From Candidatus Helarchaeota archaeon (GTDB taxonomy: Archaea > Asgardarchaeota > Lokiarchaeia > Helarchaeales > HEL-GB-A), in contig JAEOSY010000610.1 in NCBI GenBank assembly GCA_016840125.1, positions 1-10,378 of the forward strand: a DNA stretch of 10,378 bases. Reading direction: 5' to 3'. The translations under genes and the position numbers were made by a program. Shown here one piece after another: positions 1-7,014 of this stretch. The stretch's first letter is position 1. Every line of letters begins with the position of its first letter. The notes beneath the pieces were generated by a model. It had not been told where the DNA came from. It ran no database searches and was given only the letters and a program-made list of their open reading frames with translations.

Positions 1-1
1 C

Positions 2-97
2 AATTATGCTTATGTTGTTGGACATAATCTGCTTTTTAATTACAGTCCGTGGCCAATTTTGGTAGGGAACAACGGGTACCAACTGCTGGCCTATTAG
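2..97 (+). CDS. 3' end of an upstream gene (partial, unidentified)
   Basis: An open frame enters from the left edge and closes at a TAG at 95-97, giving 31 residues. The codons resemble those of the neighbouring genes. The peptide is rich in Tyr, Asn and hydrophobic residues and has one N-Y-S sequon, so it could be the end of another extracellular protein. The frame is the same as that of the big surface protein that follows, but stops at 95, 119 and 122 separate the two. It may therefore be a separate upstream gene, or a detached 5' part of the surface protein gene if the 98-142 stretch is damaged or misassembled. The family is not recognised. Confidence 0.4.
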   Translation, partial: NYAYVVGHNLLFNYSPWPILVGNNGYQLLAY

Positions 98-101
98 CCA
101 G
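86..101. other. Short inverted repeat over the upstream stop codon
   Basis: CTGGC and GCCAG flank a six-base loop (CTATTA), giving a 5-bp hairpin that contains the TAG stop of the upstream frame. It lies directly before a tract of ten G. It could be a weak terminator-like hairpin, but it has no T-run and may be chance. Confidence 0.25.
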
Positions 102-103
102 AC

Positions 104-113
104 GGGGGGGGGG
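104..113 (+). other. Homopolymer of ten G
   Basis: Ten consecutive G lie in an otherwise AT-rich window, inside a 45-base stretch closed in all three forward frames (stops at 95, 119 and 122; 139; 135). Runs like this are prone to sequencing and assembly error, including poly-G artefacts of two-colour sequencers. Its place just before a surface protein that lacks a signal peptide makes this stretch suspect. Confidence 0.6.
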
Positions 114-142
114 CTGGTTAGTGAGATCTTGGGATAGGTAGC

Positions 143-3100
143 ATGGCGGCTGGACCTTACTACTTCGCCGGACAAGCGGGTGGAGCCGACACTTTTCCAC
201 CTGGCGTTCAAAGTGCCAGTACTACTCCTTCTGCAGGTCTAAGCGGTAGCAACTTCACCATCAAAGCAACTGTTATAGATCCAAGTAATGTAAGTACTGT
301 AACAGCAACTATTCAATACCCTGATGAGGTTTTCATAGCAAATGTTACGCTCTTTGATGATGGGTTACACGATGATGGAGCTGCCAATGATTCAATGTAT
401 GCGAATACGTGGAATTCTACAGGACAGCTCAATGGAACTTATTACATTGATGTATGGGCGAATGATACGCTTGGAAATATGGGTGAAACTGAAAATATAC
501 GATTTTTCATTGTTGGTGAGGCAAATGCAACAGGATTATTTGATGGACTATATATTAATTGGACGGGAACTTATAATGTTGTTTCCACTTTGCCATGGAA
601 TGGATCTGAAAATTACCAGTTCTTAGAAGGGAATGCTTATCGAAATAGCCATGTGGACAGCATGCTTGGAGCGGCAGACTGGGATACGGATAATGCCACT
701 AGGATTTTAAATACACCTAATTCATTTTGGGGTAATAATGTTCATGATCACATGTTTATCGCACTTAATACTGCAGTAAATGATCGCATCATGGTAAATT
801 TTCAGGGATTTGATAGGGTATTTCTGGTAAACGCCATAAAGTATATAAATGCTCTTGGTACTTCACTCGAATGTTGGGAATTATTTGAGGAATCTGGACC
901 CTCCGTTTTATACTACGAAACGGCCACAGGATTGTTGATAAATGGGACCTTTGATTATAATTTTGGGGGATATTACTATTCAATCATCATCAATTCCACA
1001 AATGCACAATTTGGAGCGAAACCGGTATTTAACGTGTTAGAACCTAAAAATCAAACGTATCATTATTCAACAGTGCCGATTATTATAAGTAATTCAACTC
1101 CACTCGTATCTGCTTGGTATCGGAATAGTACGAATGGTATAACCTGGTCCAATAATCAAACATTGACCTCCAATGGTACCCACTACATCGATTTGACAAC
1201 TAGTTGGGGCGATGGAGTGAATGTTGTCCAAATTTTTGGGAATAACTCATTTGATTTTACAATGATGCAAGAGATATGGTTTACTGTTGATACCTATGGT
1301 CCTTGGACTGAAATTCTTTCCTCAATAAATATTACATACCTGTATCGAGCGTTGCCAGTGATAGTTTTTAATTATACAACTATCGATTATATCGCCTATA
1401 GGTATAATTCTGGAGGGGGGTGGTCATCGAATTTTACCCTGAATTGGAATGGGACGTGTTTCATCGATGAAAGTGTTTTATGGCCGGATGGCTTTTACCA
1501 TCTCCAAGTATTTGCCAATGATTCCACTACCGAAATGAGTATGAGAGAAGTATGGTTTCGTGTGATCGCAACTTACCCCTTGAATATCTCACACAATTCC
1601 CAGGATAATGTGTATCCGAAAATAATTGTCAGTTCTCCGGGAGATGTACACATCTTTTGGGCAAATGGCGGCGGTGGAATGCCTTATGCGGAAATCATTC
1701 ATGACAATAATTTAAACGGGCATTTTGGAAATCACATGAATATTTCACAAAATCCTGAAGGGGATGATGTATTAGTTGATGTGACCACCGATGCTTCAGA
1801 AACAATTCACGCGGTCTGGAGTCGGACCGATTTTATGCGTCCTCAAATGATTATCCTACGATATTCAAATAATTCTGGGGGGGCGTTTAATCCATCGATT
1901 GAGATAGGTACTTCCTCCTACTATAATATGGTACCAAATATTGAAGTAGATTCTAATAATATTGTCCATGTTATATGGATGGGCTTTGATATGCCAAAGA
2001 ACAGATGGACTCTCTTCTATACTAATAATACGGGAGGAACTTTCAATACTCCCATTAATATCAGTTCAAGTTTATATAATGTATCTATGTTCTCGTCAAT
2101 GGGGATTGATAATAATGATGTGCTACACATAGCTTATGTCAGTTATATTAACGGAAATAAGGAGATAATGTATCAAAACATCTCGAACGGTATTTCTTCT
2201 ACTCCTGTAAATATATCGAAAAGGTCCGGCTCTGATATTACCCCCGCATTGGTAGTTAATTCAACGGGTACCGTACATATCGTGTGGAGAGGCGAGGGAA
2301 CGGCTCCTTCTGAATCAGAAATTTTTTATTCACATAACAGTGCTGGAACCTTCTCAATCCCATTCAATATTTCCCAAGATAGTGTGTCCTCAGACGTTCA
2401 TCCGAGTATCGCAATAGATGAGACTCCTGATTCTGATATCATATTTATTTCTTGGTCATATAATACGACCTTTGTAATGCCAGGGTCACAGATGCAAATT
2501 GTTATGGTTAATAATACTCTGGGATCTTTTGGAGAAAAAGTCGAGATAACACCCCTTATGCAATTCGTAAATGCATCGTACTTGGCTGTTGATTCTGTAA
2601 GACAAGAGGTTCACATTGTTTGGATGGCGTTCAATGATTATTTAACTGAAACCGCCAATATATATTACACTTACCTCAATTATTCATATCCCCCTGAATT
2701 TGCATTATTGAATCCCCAAAACCAAACCTATAACTATCAAACAATCCCTGTTTTATTACAGAACAATACTCACGTCGATTCAATGTGGTTTCGGAACAAT
2801 ACGGGTACAGGATGGTCTGCTAATCAGACACTTTCCTACAATGGCTCACATTTTATGAATCAAAGCAATCTTGTCTGGGCAGACGGGGCATATCATGTTC
2901 AAATCTTTGGAAATGAGTCAGGAGGATTTGAGACAATGATAGAGGAATGGTTTACTGTGGATTCCCAGTCACCATCTGGAGTTCAATGGTTAAACACGTC
3001 CTTTAATAGTATTCAAACAGGTTCTGTAATTTGGATCAATGGAACTGCATCGGATCCTGCACCAAGTTCAGGCCTTTCAAGCTCTAATATTTTTGTAAGT

Positions 3101-5176
3101 GGATCAAATACATCCGCCACATGGAGTACCAATGTGGGTTCAGCGTCGAATTGGGCGTTTTACAATACCTCACCGATTCAGGAGATTGGACAGGGACAAC
3201 AATATCAAATGAATCTCTCAATTACCGATAATGCAGGAAATGATTTCATTTTAACGGGAGATATTTCAGTGGACGCAACACCCCCGTCTGGTTCGCAATT
3301 CTTAAACAACACAAATCCACAGAATGCTGTAGGTGGCATTGTTTGGGTTAATGGATCAGCAGTTGATTTTGGCATCGGATTGAAAAGTGTTACAATTATC
3401 GGTGATAATGTAACCGGAGGCACTACATGGTCAGCCAACCAAGGTAGCAATTCAAGCTGGAGCTTTTCAAATACTTCAGCAATTCTCGACACGCCTGCTA
3501 GTTCAGTATATGAGGTTTTAATCGAAATCACAGATCAGGTTAATAATACCATTGTCATTTCAGCATTCATTGTTGTAGATACAATTACCCCTACAGGGAT
3601 CCAATCTATCGTTACAACCCTCCCACAGAATGGTGGTGGAAATCAATACATTTGGATTAACGGAACAGCCTCAGATACCGGAACTGGGGTTAGTAGTATC
3701 AGTATTATTGGGGATAATGTTACCGGCGGAACAACTTGGAGTGCAAATCTCGGAACTCTTTTAGATTGGAGTTTTAGAAACACCTCCGCAATTTTGGATA
3801 CTCCCTCTAGTAATATCTATGAGGTTCTCATTAATGTTACAGATAATGCAGGCAATTCACGCATTCTCTCCTGTGAAATTTTTGTTGATACAGTAGCTCC
3901 CAATGGGACTCAATCTGCATCTACTTATTATACTACAATCCAAACCGTTGATGTAAACGGACGTATTTGGATTAATGGGACCGCTTCAGATTTTGGAGCT
4001 GGACTACAAAGTGTTAGCATCCAATCGAACAATGTAACGGGTGGATCTAGTTGGATAAATGTGGGTACCCCTTCAAATTGGGCGTTTTACAATAGCACTC
4101 CTATTCAAGAGCCTCCGGTGGGTGAAAAGTATTTAATAGAAATAAATTTAACAGATCTTGCCAATAATTCCGAGCTGTTCGACTGTTACATTAGCGTCGA
4201 TATTACTGGGCCATCCCTAACTCAGAATCAATCCACCATTGATGCGCAATCTGGTGCAGTAGTTTGGGTAAATGGGACTGCATTCGATGTGTGGGTTGAT
4301 GTCCAAAGTGTTTCTATTATTGACTCGAATTTAACGACTCCAGCTACGTGGACATCAAATATTGGAATAAATGAAAGCTGGAGTTTTACTAATACATCTG
4401 CAGTGGTAGATGGGTATTGGGAAATAGTTATTCAAGCGATTGATGGGCTCGCTAATGTTCGTAATTTCACTGCTATAATCCTTATTGATAATGTGGCCCC
4501 TACGGAAGCAGTAGTCTCCTATGTTTTAAGTGGCTCTAATCTTACATTAACATGGCTTCCCGCTTCAGATTTAACTAATGTAACATACATAATTTATCAG
4601 AACGGATCAAATATCGCGAACACTACAACGCTATATTATCAACTCTTCGATTTACCCGATGGGCAATATATTTTCATTATTAGAGCAATAGATGATCTGG
4701 GTCACATAAGTGCGGATTCAAATACAATAACGATACAAATCGGAAGCAGTGGGGGCGAACCTCCAGATCCATTCATGATTATTATAATCATCGCCATTGG
4801 TGCTGCTGTAGGAATTTTAGCGGGGATTGTTGCGTACAGAAGAGGTCGTGGGGGCTTACCACCATTAATTGTTCCGAAAAAGCCATCGTGGGTAAGTAAG
4901 GCTATAGGATATAGCCCTGAATTTGAACAGAAACTTGAAAGATTAAGCAAAGTTCCTAAGAAATTAGTAGAAATTAGAGATCCTGAACTAGATCAATTCT
5001 TTAGGGGTACCTTTACGGCACTGCCGGGTTCAATAATAACCCAACTGGATCAAATACTTTATACTGAGAATGAGAAGATTGAAATTCTAAAGGTCCTTTT
5101 AGTCCTGACTCCAGACGAGCGGCAACAATTGCTTGCAGAGCTTATGGAAGATCAACATAAGGAGGCTGCCTCATAA
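143..5176 (+). CDS. Giant multidomain surface glycoprotein, type I membrane protein (Ig-like repeats, seven-bladed propeller, FN3, TM, cytosolic tail)
   Basis: The protein has 1677 residues. Domains read by eye: Ig-like 14-125, with a D-D-G-x-H-D-D-G-A-x-D loop typical of bacterial/archaeal surface Ig folds; a unique domain 126-292; type A Ig-like repeats 293-388 and 389-480; a propeller 481-849; a third type A repeat 850-942; five type B Ig-like repeats 943-1451; an FN3-like domain 1452-1541; one membrane helix about 1545-1565 followed by R-R-G-R; and a helical cytosolic tail 1566-1677. About 75 N-X-S/T sequons lie outside the membrane and none in the tail, which fits an N-glycosylated ectodomain. 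No catalytic motif is seen, so binding or sensing is the likely role. The ATG at 143 has only a weak AGGT before it and yields no signal peptide, which is unexpected for this topology; the true 5' end may be missing. The stop codon abuts the start of the regulator gene. Confidence 0.85.
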   Translation: MAAGPYYFAGQAGGADTFPPGVQSASTTPSAGLSGSNFTIKATVIDPSNVSTVTATIQYPDEVFIANVTLFDDGLHDDGAANDSMYANTWNSTGQLNGTYYIDVWANDTLGNMGETENIRFFIVGEANATGLFDGLYINWTGTYNVVSTLPWNGSENYQFLEGNAYRNSHVDSMLGAADWDTDNATRILNTPNSFWGNNVHDHMFIALNTAVNDRIMVNFQGFDRVFLVNAIKYINALGTSLECWELFEESGPSVLYYETATGLLINGTFDYNFGGYYYSIIINSTNAQFGAKPVFNVLEPKNQTYHYSTVPIIISNSTPLVSAWYRNSTNGITWSNNQTLTSNGTHYIDLTTSWGDGVNVVQIFGNNSFDFTMMQEIWFTVDTYGPWTEILSSINITYLYRALPVIVFNYTTIDYIAYRYNSGGGWSSNFTLNWNGTCFIDESVLWPDGFYHLQVFANDSTTEMSMREVWFRVIATYPLNISHNSQDNVYPKIIVSSPGDVHIFWANGGGGMPYAEIIHDNNLNGHFGNHMNISQNPEGDDVLVDVTTDASETIHAVWSRTDFMRPQMIILRYSNNSGGAFNPSIEIGTSSYYNMVPNIEVDSNNIVHVIWMGFDMPKNRWTLFYTNNTGGTFNTPINISSSLYNVSMFSSMGIDNNDVLHIAYVSYINGNKEIMYQNISNGISSTPVNISKRSGSDITPALVVNSTGTVHIVWRGEGTAPSESEIFYSHNSAGTFSIPFNISQDSVSSDVHPSIAIDETPDSDIIFISWSYNTTFVMPGSQMQIVMVNNTLGSFGEKVEITPLMQFVNASYLAVDSVRQEVHIVWMAFNDYLTETANIYYTYLNYSYPPEFALLNPQNQTYNYQTIPVLLQNNTHVDSMWFRNNTGTGWSANQTLSYNGSHFMNQSNLVWADGAYHVQIFGNESGGFETMIEEWFTVDSQSPSGVQWLNTSFNSIQTGSVIWINGTASDPAPSSGLSSSNIFVSGSNTSATWSTNVGSASNWAFYNTSPIQEIGQGQQYQMNLSITDNAGNDFILTGDISVDATPPSGSQFLNNTNPQNAVGGIVWVNGSAVDFGIGLKSVTIIGDNVTGGTTWSANQGSNSSWSFSNTSAILDTPASSVYEVLIEITDQVNNTIVISAFIVVDTITPTGIQSIVTTLPQNGGGNQYIWINGTASDTGTGVSSISIIGDNVTGGTTWSANLGTLLDWSFRNTSAILDTPSSNIYEVLINVTDNAGNSRILSCEIFVDTVAPNGTQSASTYYTTIQTVDVNGRIWINGTASDFGAGLQSVSIQSNNVTGGSSWINVGTPSNWAFYNSTPIQEPPVGEKYLIEINLTDLANNSELFDCYISVDITGPSLTQNQSTIDAQSGAVVWVNGTAFDVWVDVQSVSIIDSNLTTPATWTSNIGINESWSFTNTSAVVDGYWEIVIQAIDGLANVRNFTAIILIDNVAPTEAVVSYVLSGSNLTLTWLPASDLTNVTYIIYQNGSNIANTTTLYYQLFDLPDGQYIFIIRAIDDLGHISADSNTITIQIGSSGGEPPDPFMIIIIIAIGAAVGILAGIVAYRRGRGGLPPLIVPKKPSWVSKAIGYSPEFEQKLERLSKVPKKLVEIRDPELDQFFRGTFTALPGSIITQLDQILYTENEKIEILKVLLVLTPDERQQLLAELMEDQHKEAAS
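1019..1582 (+). repeat. Type A Ig-like protein repeats, copies 1 and 2
   Basis: Residues 293-388 and 389-480 of the surface protein are tandem copies of a unit of about 95 residues. The shared pattern is a W/Y-R-N-S/T near the middle, W-S-x-N-x-T-L, N-G-T/S-x-x-I-D, W-x-D-G-x-x-x-(L/V)-Q-(I/V)-F-x-N, and an ending of (E)-(I/V)-W-F-x-V. A third copy lies on the far side of the propeller, at residues 850-942 (bases 2690-2968), and is closer to copy 1 than copy 2 is. All three look like secreted Ig-type beta sandwiches. Confidence 0.7.
1583..2689 (+). other. Seven-bladed beta-propeller domain with degenerate Asp-boxes
   Basis: Residues 481-849 contain seven evenly spaced core strands of the form V-H-I-V-W: VHIFW, IHAVW, VHVIW, LHIAY, VHIVW, IFISW and VHIVW. 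The spacing is about 50 residues, as expected for a seven-bladed propeller. Several blades also carry Asp-box-like turns, with Asn in place of Asp: SNNSGGAF at 575, TNNTGGTF at 627 and SHNSAGTF at 730. This resembles the BNR/sialidase-like fold. The arginine triad and the Tyr/Glu pair of real sialidases cannot be placed, so ligand binding or a structural role is more likely than catalysis. Confidence 0.65.
2690..2968 (+). repeat. Type A Ig-like protein repeat, copy 3
   Basis: Residues 850-942 match type A copy 1 (residues 293-388) strongly: N-P-x-N-Q-T-Y near the start, W-F-R-N-N-T, W-S-A-N-Q-T-L, Y-N-G-S-H, V-Q-I-F-G-N and E-W-F-T-V-D at the end. The propeller therefore sits inside a type A array. 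Confidence 0.7.
2969..4495 (+). repeat. Five tandem type B Ig-like protein repeats
   Basis: The units are residues 943-1045, 1046-1148, 1149-1251, 1252-1355 and 1356-1451, and the first four are 103-104 residues long. Shared marks are P-S/T/N-G-x-Q at the start, (V/I)-W-(V/I)-N-G-(T/S)-A-x-D, a T-W or S-W strand, W-(S/A)-F-x-N-(T/S)-(S/T), T-D-x-x-N, and V-D before the next unit. Units 2 and 3 are closest to each other (shared IIGDNVTGGTTWSAN), while units 1 and 4 share NWAFYN and PIQE. Unit 5 is the most diverged. Synonymous differences show that the copies are old and under protein-level constraint. Confidence 0.8.
5159..5166 (+). promoter_or_regulatory. Shine-Dalgarno site for the winged-helix regulator
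   Basis: AAGGAGGC lies inside the last codons of the surface protein gene, 10 bases before the GTG at 5177 and 16 before the ATG at 5183. The spacing favours GTG as the start, directly after the upstream TAA, and implies coupled translation of the two genes. Confidence 0.6.
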
Positions 5177-5902
5177 GTGTCGATGGGTAAGATTGCAGTA
5201 ACTAATGGTCTTTCGGATATCGAAGAAATCATCTTCAATAGTATTAAGGAAATCTTAAATAGTAAAACCGTGTTTCAATTCAACTCGGAATTTATTGAAC
5301 ACTGCAGTCAAAAAGTAAAAGCGTCTGAAATAGATATATATCAGGCCTTATATTCCCTACTTCAGCGAAAGTATATTGTTCCAGGATCGGCTTTAACTAA
5401 GGAAAAAGTGTTAGAAAACCAGAATCGAACATTGATTTATAATACCATTTATAACCGTCCAGGCATGCATATTCGGGAGCTCGGCGCTACTCTCAATTTA
5501 AGTAGTGGAGTTGTACGTTCGCACCTACGAGTCTTGGAAACATTTGGTTACATTCGGAAGAAATCGTATTCTACTCCAAAATTAACCGTACTATTCTCAA
5601 GTGATTACCCTGATACCTATGATGACTATTTCGTAGTGATGAAAAACGAAACTGATCAGGTGATTATCGAAAAGCTCATTGCTAATCAATTAACAGTAAC
5701 CGAGTTGAGTTCGAACTTAGGGGTTCATCATAGCACAATTCAATATCACCTCGAAAAGCTCCAACGGCTTGACCTCGTTATCAGAGTAGAATCTGATCAA
5801 AGCATCCATTATACATTTAATCAAGCCAAAAAGGTTTCATTCTTGGATTTTTTGGACAGAATTTTCACCTATATAAGTTCTGATGACCCTAACCAATCCT
5901 AA
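5177..5902 (+). CDS. Multi-winged-helix DNA-binding transcriptional regulator
   Basis: The protein has 241 residues, is soluble, and shows no membrane segment or signal peptide. Two winged helix-turn-helix domains are clear. One runs from about residue 83 to 135, with H-I-R-E-L-G-x-x-L-N-L-S-S-G-x-V-R-x-H-L-x-x-L-E-x-x-G-Y-I. The other runs from about 161 to 210, with V-T-E-L-S-S-N-L-G-V-x-x-S-T-I-Q-Y-H-L-x-K-L. The first resembles the MarR/ArsR-like domains common in archaeal regulators. Residues 1-82 end in an A-L-Y-S-L-L-Q-R-K-Y-I-V segment that looks like the last helix and wing of a third, weaker domain. The GTG start follows the stop of the surface protein gene with no gap (TAAGTG); an ATG two codons later (5183) is the alternative. 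The gene order suggests joint expression with the surface protein, and perhaps that the regulator responds to it. The DNA target is unknown. Confidence 0.85.
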   Translation: MSMGKIAVTNGLSDIEEIIFNSIKEILNSKTVFQFNSEFIEHCSQKVKASEIDIYQALYSLLQRKYIVPGSALTKEKVLENQNRTLIYNTIYNRPGMHIRELGATLNLSSGVVRSHLRVLETFGYIRKKSYSTPKLTVLFSSDYPDTYDDYFVVMKNETDQVIIEKLIANQLTVTELSSNLGVHHSTIQYHLEKLQRLDLVIRVESDQSIHYTFNQAKKVSFLDFLDRIFTYISSDDPNQS

Positions 5903-5930
5903 ATCGGAATTAAATCAATAACTGATTGAA

Positions 5931-5944
5931 GAGGAACTCTCCTC
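5931..5944. terminator. Weak hairpin after the regulator gene
   Basis: GAGGA and TCCTC pair around the loop ACTC, 28 bases past the TAA, followed by pyrimidine-rich sequence. It could help end the surface protein/regulator transcript. The stem has only 5 bp and no clean T-run follows, so support is weak. Confidence 0.25.
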
Positions 5945-5963
5945 CTCCCTGAGGTAAAAAAAC

Positions 5964-5971
5964 CTATATTA
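5964..5971 (+). promoter_or_regulatory. Possible archaeal TATA box for the lipocalin-like gene
   Basis: CTATATTA follows an A-rich stretch that could act as the TFB recognition element. With the usual archaeal spacing, transcription would start near 5990, leaving a leader of roughly 35 bases that contains the Shine-Dalgarno AGAGGT (6013-6018), six bases before the ATG at 6025. The 122-base gap (5903-6024) is the clearest operon break in the first 7 kb. The match is by eye only. Confidence 0.35.
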
Positions 5972-6024
5972 CACCTTTTGAAAATAGTTTTTGAATTAAT
6001 AAAATTTTTTGCAGAGGTTTTAGT

Positions 6025-6993
6025 ATGGTAGAAACGATTAAACTTGAGGACTTACTTAAGCTGATCAAACCATTGAGTGATCAGGATGAATATAAACATG
6101 ATATGCTGGAAACGCTTAATTTAAGTGAGTATCCTAAAAATTGGAATGAATCTTGGTATTTTAATTTTATTTCAAAGCCGGTTAGCTGTATTACTCGTAT
6201 TTCATTCAAACCTGCTGAACAGGCTAGTCGAATTCTCTGCGTAATATTATTAAATGATAAGCCAGTGGATACTTACATCGATCAAGTCAAAATTGAAGGC
6301 TTACCCGATGTGATTGGGACTAAAAGATGTAATTATACATTAGTTAAACCCCACAAAGAATGGCATATCGAATTTCAAGATAGGAAATTTGAATTGAGGT
6401 TCGACTGTTTTGCCCGATTTAAACCGTTTGATTATTTCGAGGGGCGGAAAATGGAAGAATTTTCAGCGGAGTACTTGGATTTGCTTGATACGGCTGCGCA
6501 ACGGCATTATGAACAAGGTTGTGTATGTAAGGGAACGCTTTTGAGACGAAAAACAGGCGAAAAAATAGATTTCAACGTTCTGGGACACCGGGATCACTCA
6601 TGGGGTATCCGGGATTGGGTTTATATCGATCGCTGGAATTGGATTTCAGCCCAATTCGAAGATCGCACCATAAATATCGCACGGATCGAAGTGAAAGGAC
6701 ATATACTAATAGGTGGATTCATTTCAACCAAAGAAGGTAATACAAGAGTTGTAGATGTTCAAGTAGAAACACAAACCAAGGAAGACGGAAAAACTCCCAC
6801 CTCATCAACTTTTACTCTTACAGACCCCGAGAACCGAAAAATTGAGGTGATTTCAAAAACCCGTTTTTCTATTCATCTCCCACAGCCTACGAAATTTGGA
6901 GTGACGGAAGTTTTCGAACAAATTGCCGATTTCGAAGTGGAAGGACGGAAGGGGGAAGGCATTGCGGAATATTTAATATCAACGCGCAAATAG
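6025..6993 (+). CDS. Lipocalin-like protein of the AttH/CrtC (DUF7064/DUF7065-like) kind
   Basis: The protein has 322 residues, with no signal peptide or membrane helix, so it is probably cytosolic. The central signature is E-Q-G-C-V-C-K-G at residue 163, then G-H-R-D-H-S-W-G-I-R-D-W at 187-198, followed by W-N-W-I-S-A-Q-F. The R-D-H-S-W-G-x-R motif is, from memory, typical of the two-domain lipocalin-like family related to AttH and hydroxyneurosporene synthase (CrtC) and of DUF7064/DUF7065 proteins. These bind or act on hydrophobic compounds, and many members have no known function. The ATG is supported by AGAGGT six bases upstream. It is followed after 21 bases by the TPR/membrane protein, so the two probably share a transcript. 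Its closeness to the SCP2 and FAD-oxidase genes supports a role with a lipid-like substrate, but this is inference. The exact family needs a profile search. Confidence 0.6.
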   Translation: MVETIKLEDLLKLIKPLSDQDEYKHDMLETLNLSEYPKNWNESWYFNFISKPVSCITRISFKPAEQASRILCVILLNDKPVDTYIDQVKIEGLPDVIGTKRCNYTLVKPHKEWHIEFQDRKFELRFDCFARFKPFDYFEGRKMEEFSAEYLDLLDTAAQRHYEQGCVCKGTLLRRKTGEKIDFNVLGHRDHSWGIRDWVYIDRWNWISAQFEDRTINIARIEVKGHILIGGFISTKEGNTRVVDVQVETQTKEDGKTPTSSTFTLTDPENRKIEVISKTRFSIHLPQPTKFGVTEVFEQIADFEVEGRKGEGIAEYLISTRK

Positions 6994-7014
6994 TACTGAG
7001 TAAGGCGAGCTCTT

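Noticed and set aside
86..142. A single frameshift in the G-run joining the upstream peptide to the surface protein
   Set aside because: Stops fall at 95, 119 and 122 in one frame, 139 in another and 135 in the third, so one indel in the G-run cannot open a path; at least two changes would be needed.
342..626. Alternative plus-strand frame inside the surface protein
   Set aside because: It is a shifted-frame shadow with Met-rich composition and no ribosome-binding site, inside a gene whose own frame encodes clear Ig-like sequence.
1583..2689. Calling the propeller an active sialidase
   Set aside because: Asp-box-like turns occur, but the arginine triad and the nucleophilic Tyr/Glu pair cannot be placed, and the turns carry Asn in place of Asp.
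3205..3531. Minus-strand open frame of 108 codons opposite type B repeats 1-2
   Set aside because: It lies wholly inside the well-supported surface protein gene, has no upstream signals, and reads as a low-complexity mirror of the repeats.
4702..4950. Minus-strand open frame of 82 codons opposite the membrane helix
   Set aside because: Its Ile/Met/Pro-rich stretches are the reverse reading of the transmembrane and Gly/Pro linker codons. It has no independent support.
5903..6024. A small RNA or riboswitch in the gap before the lipocalin-like gene
   Set aside because: Only a 5-bp hairpin and AT-rich sequence are visible, with no conserved core or long stem recognised.
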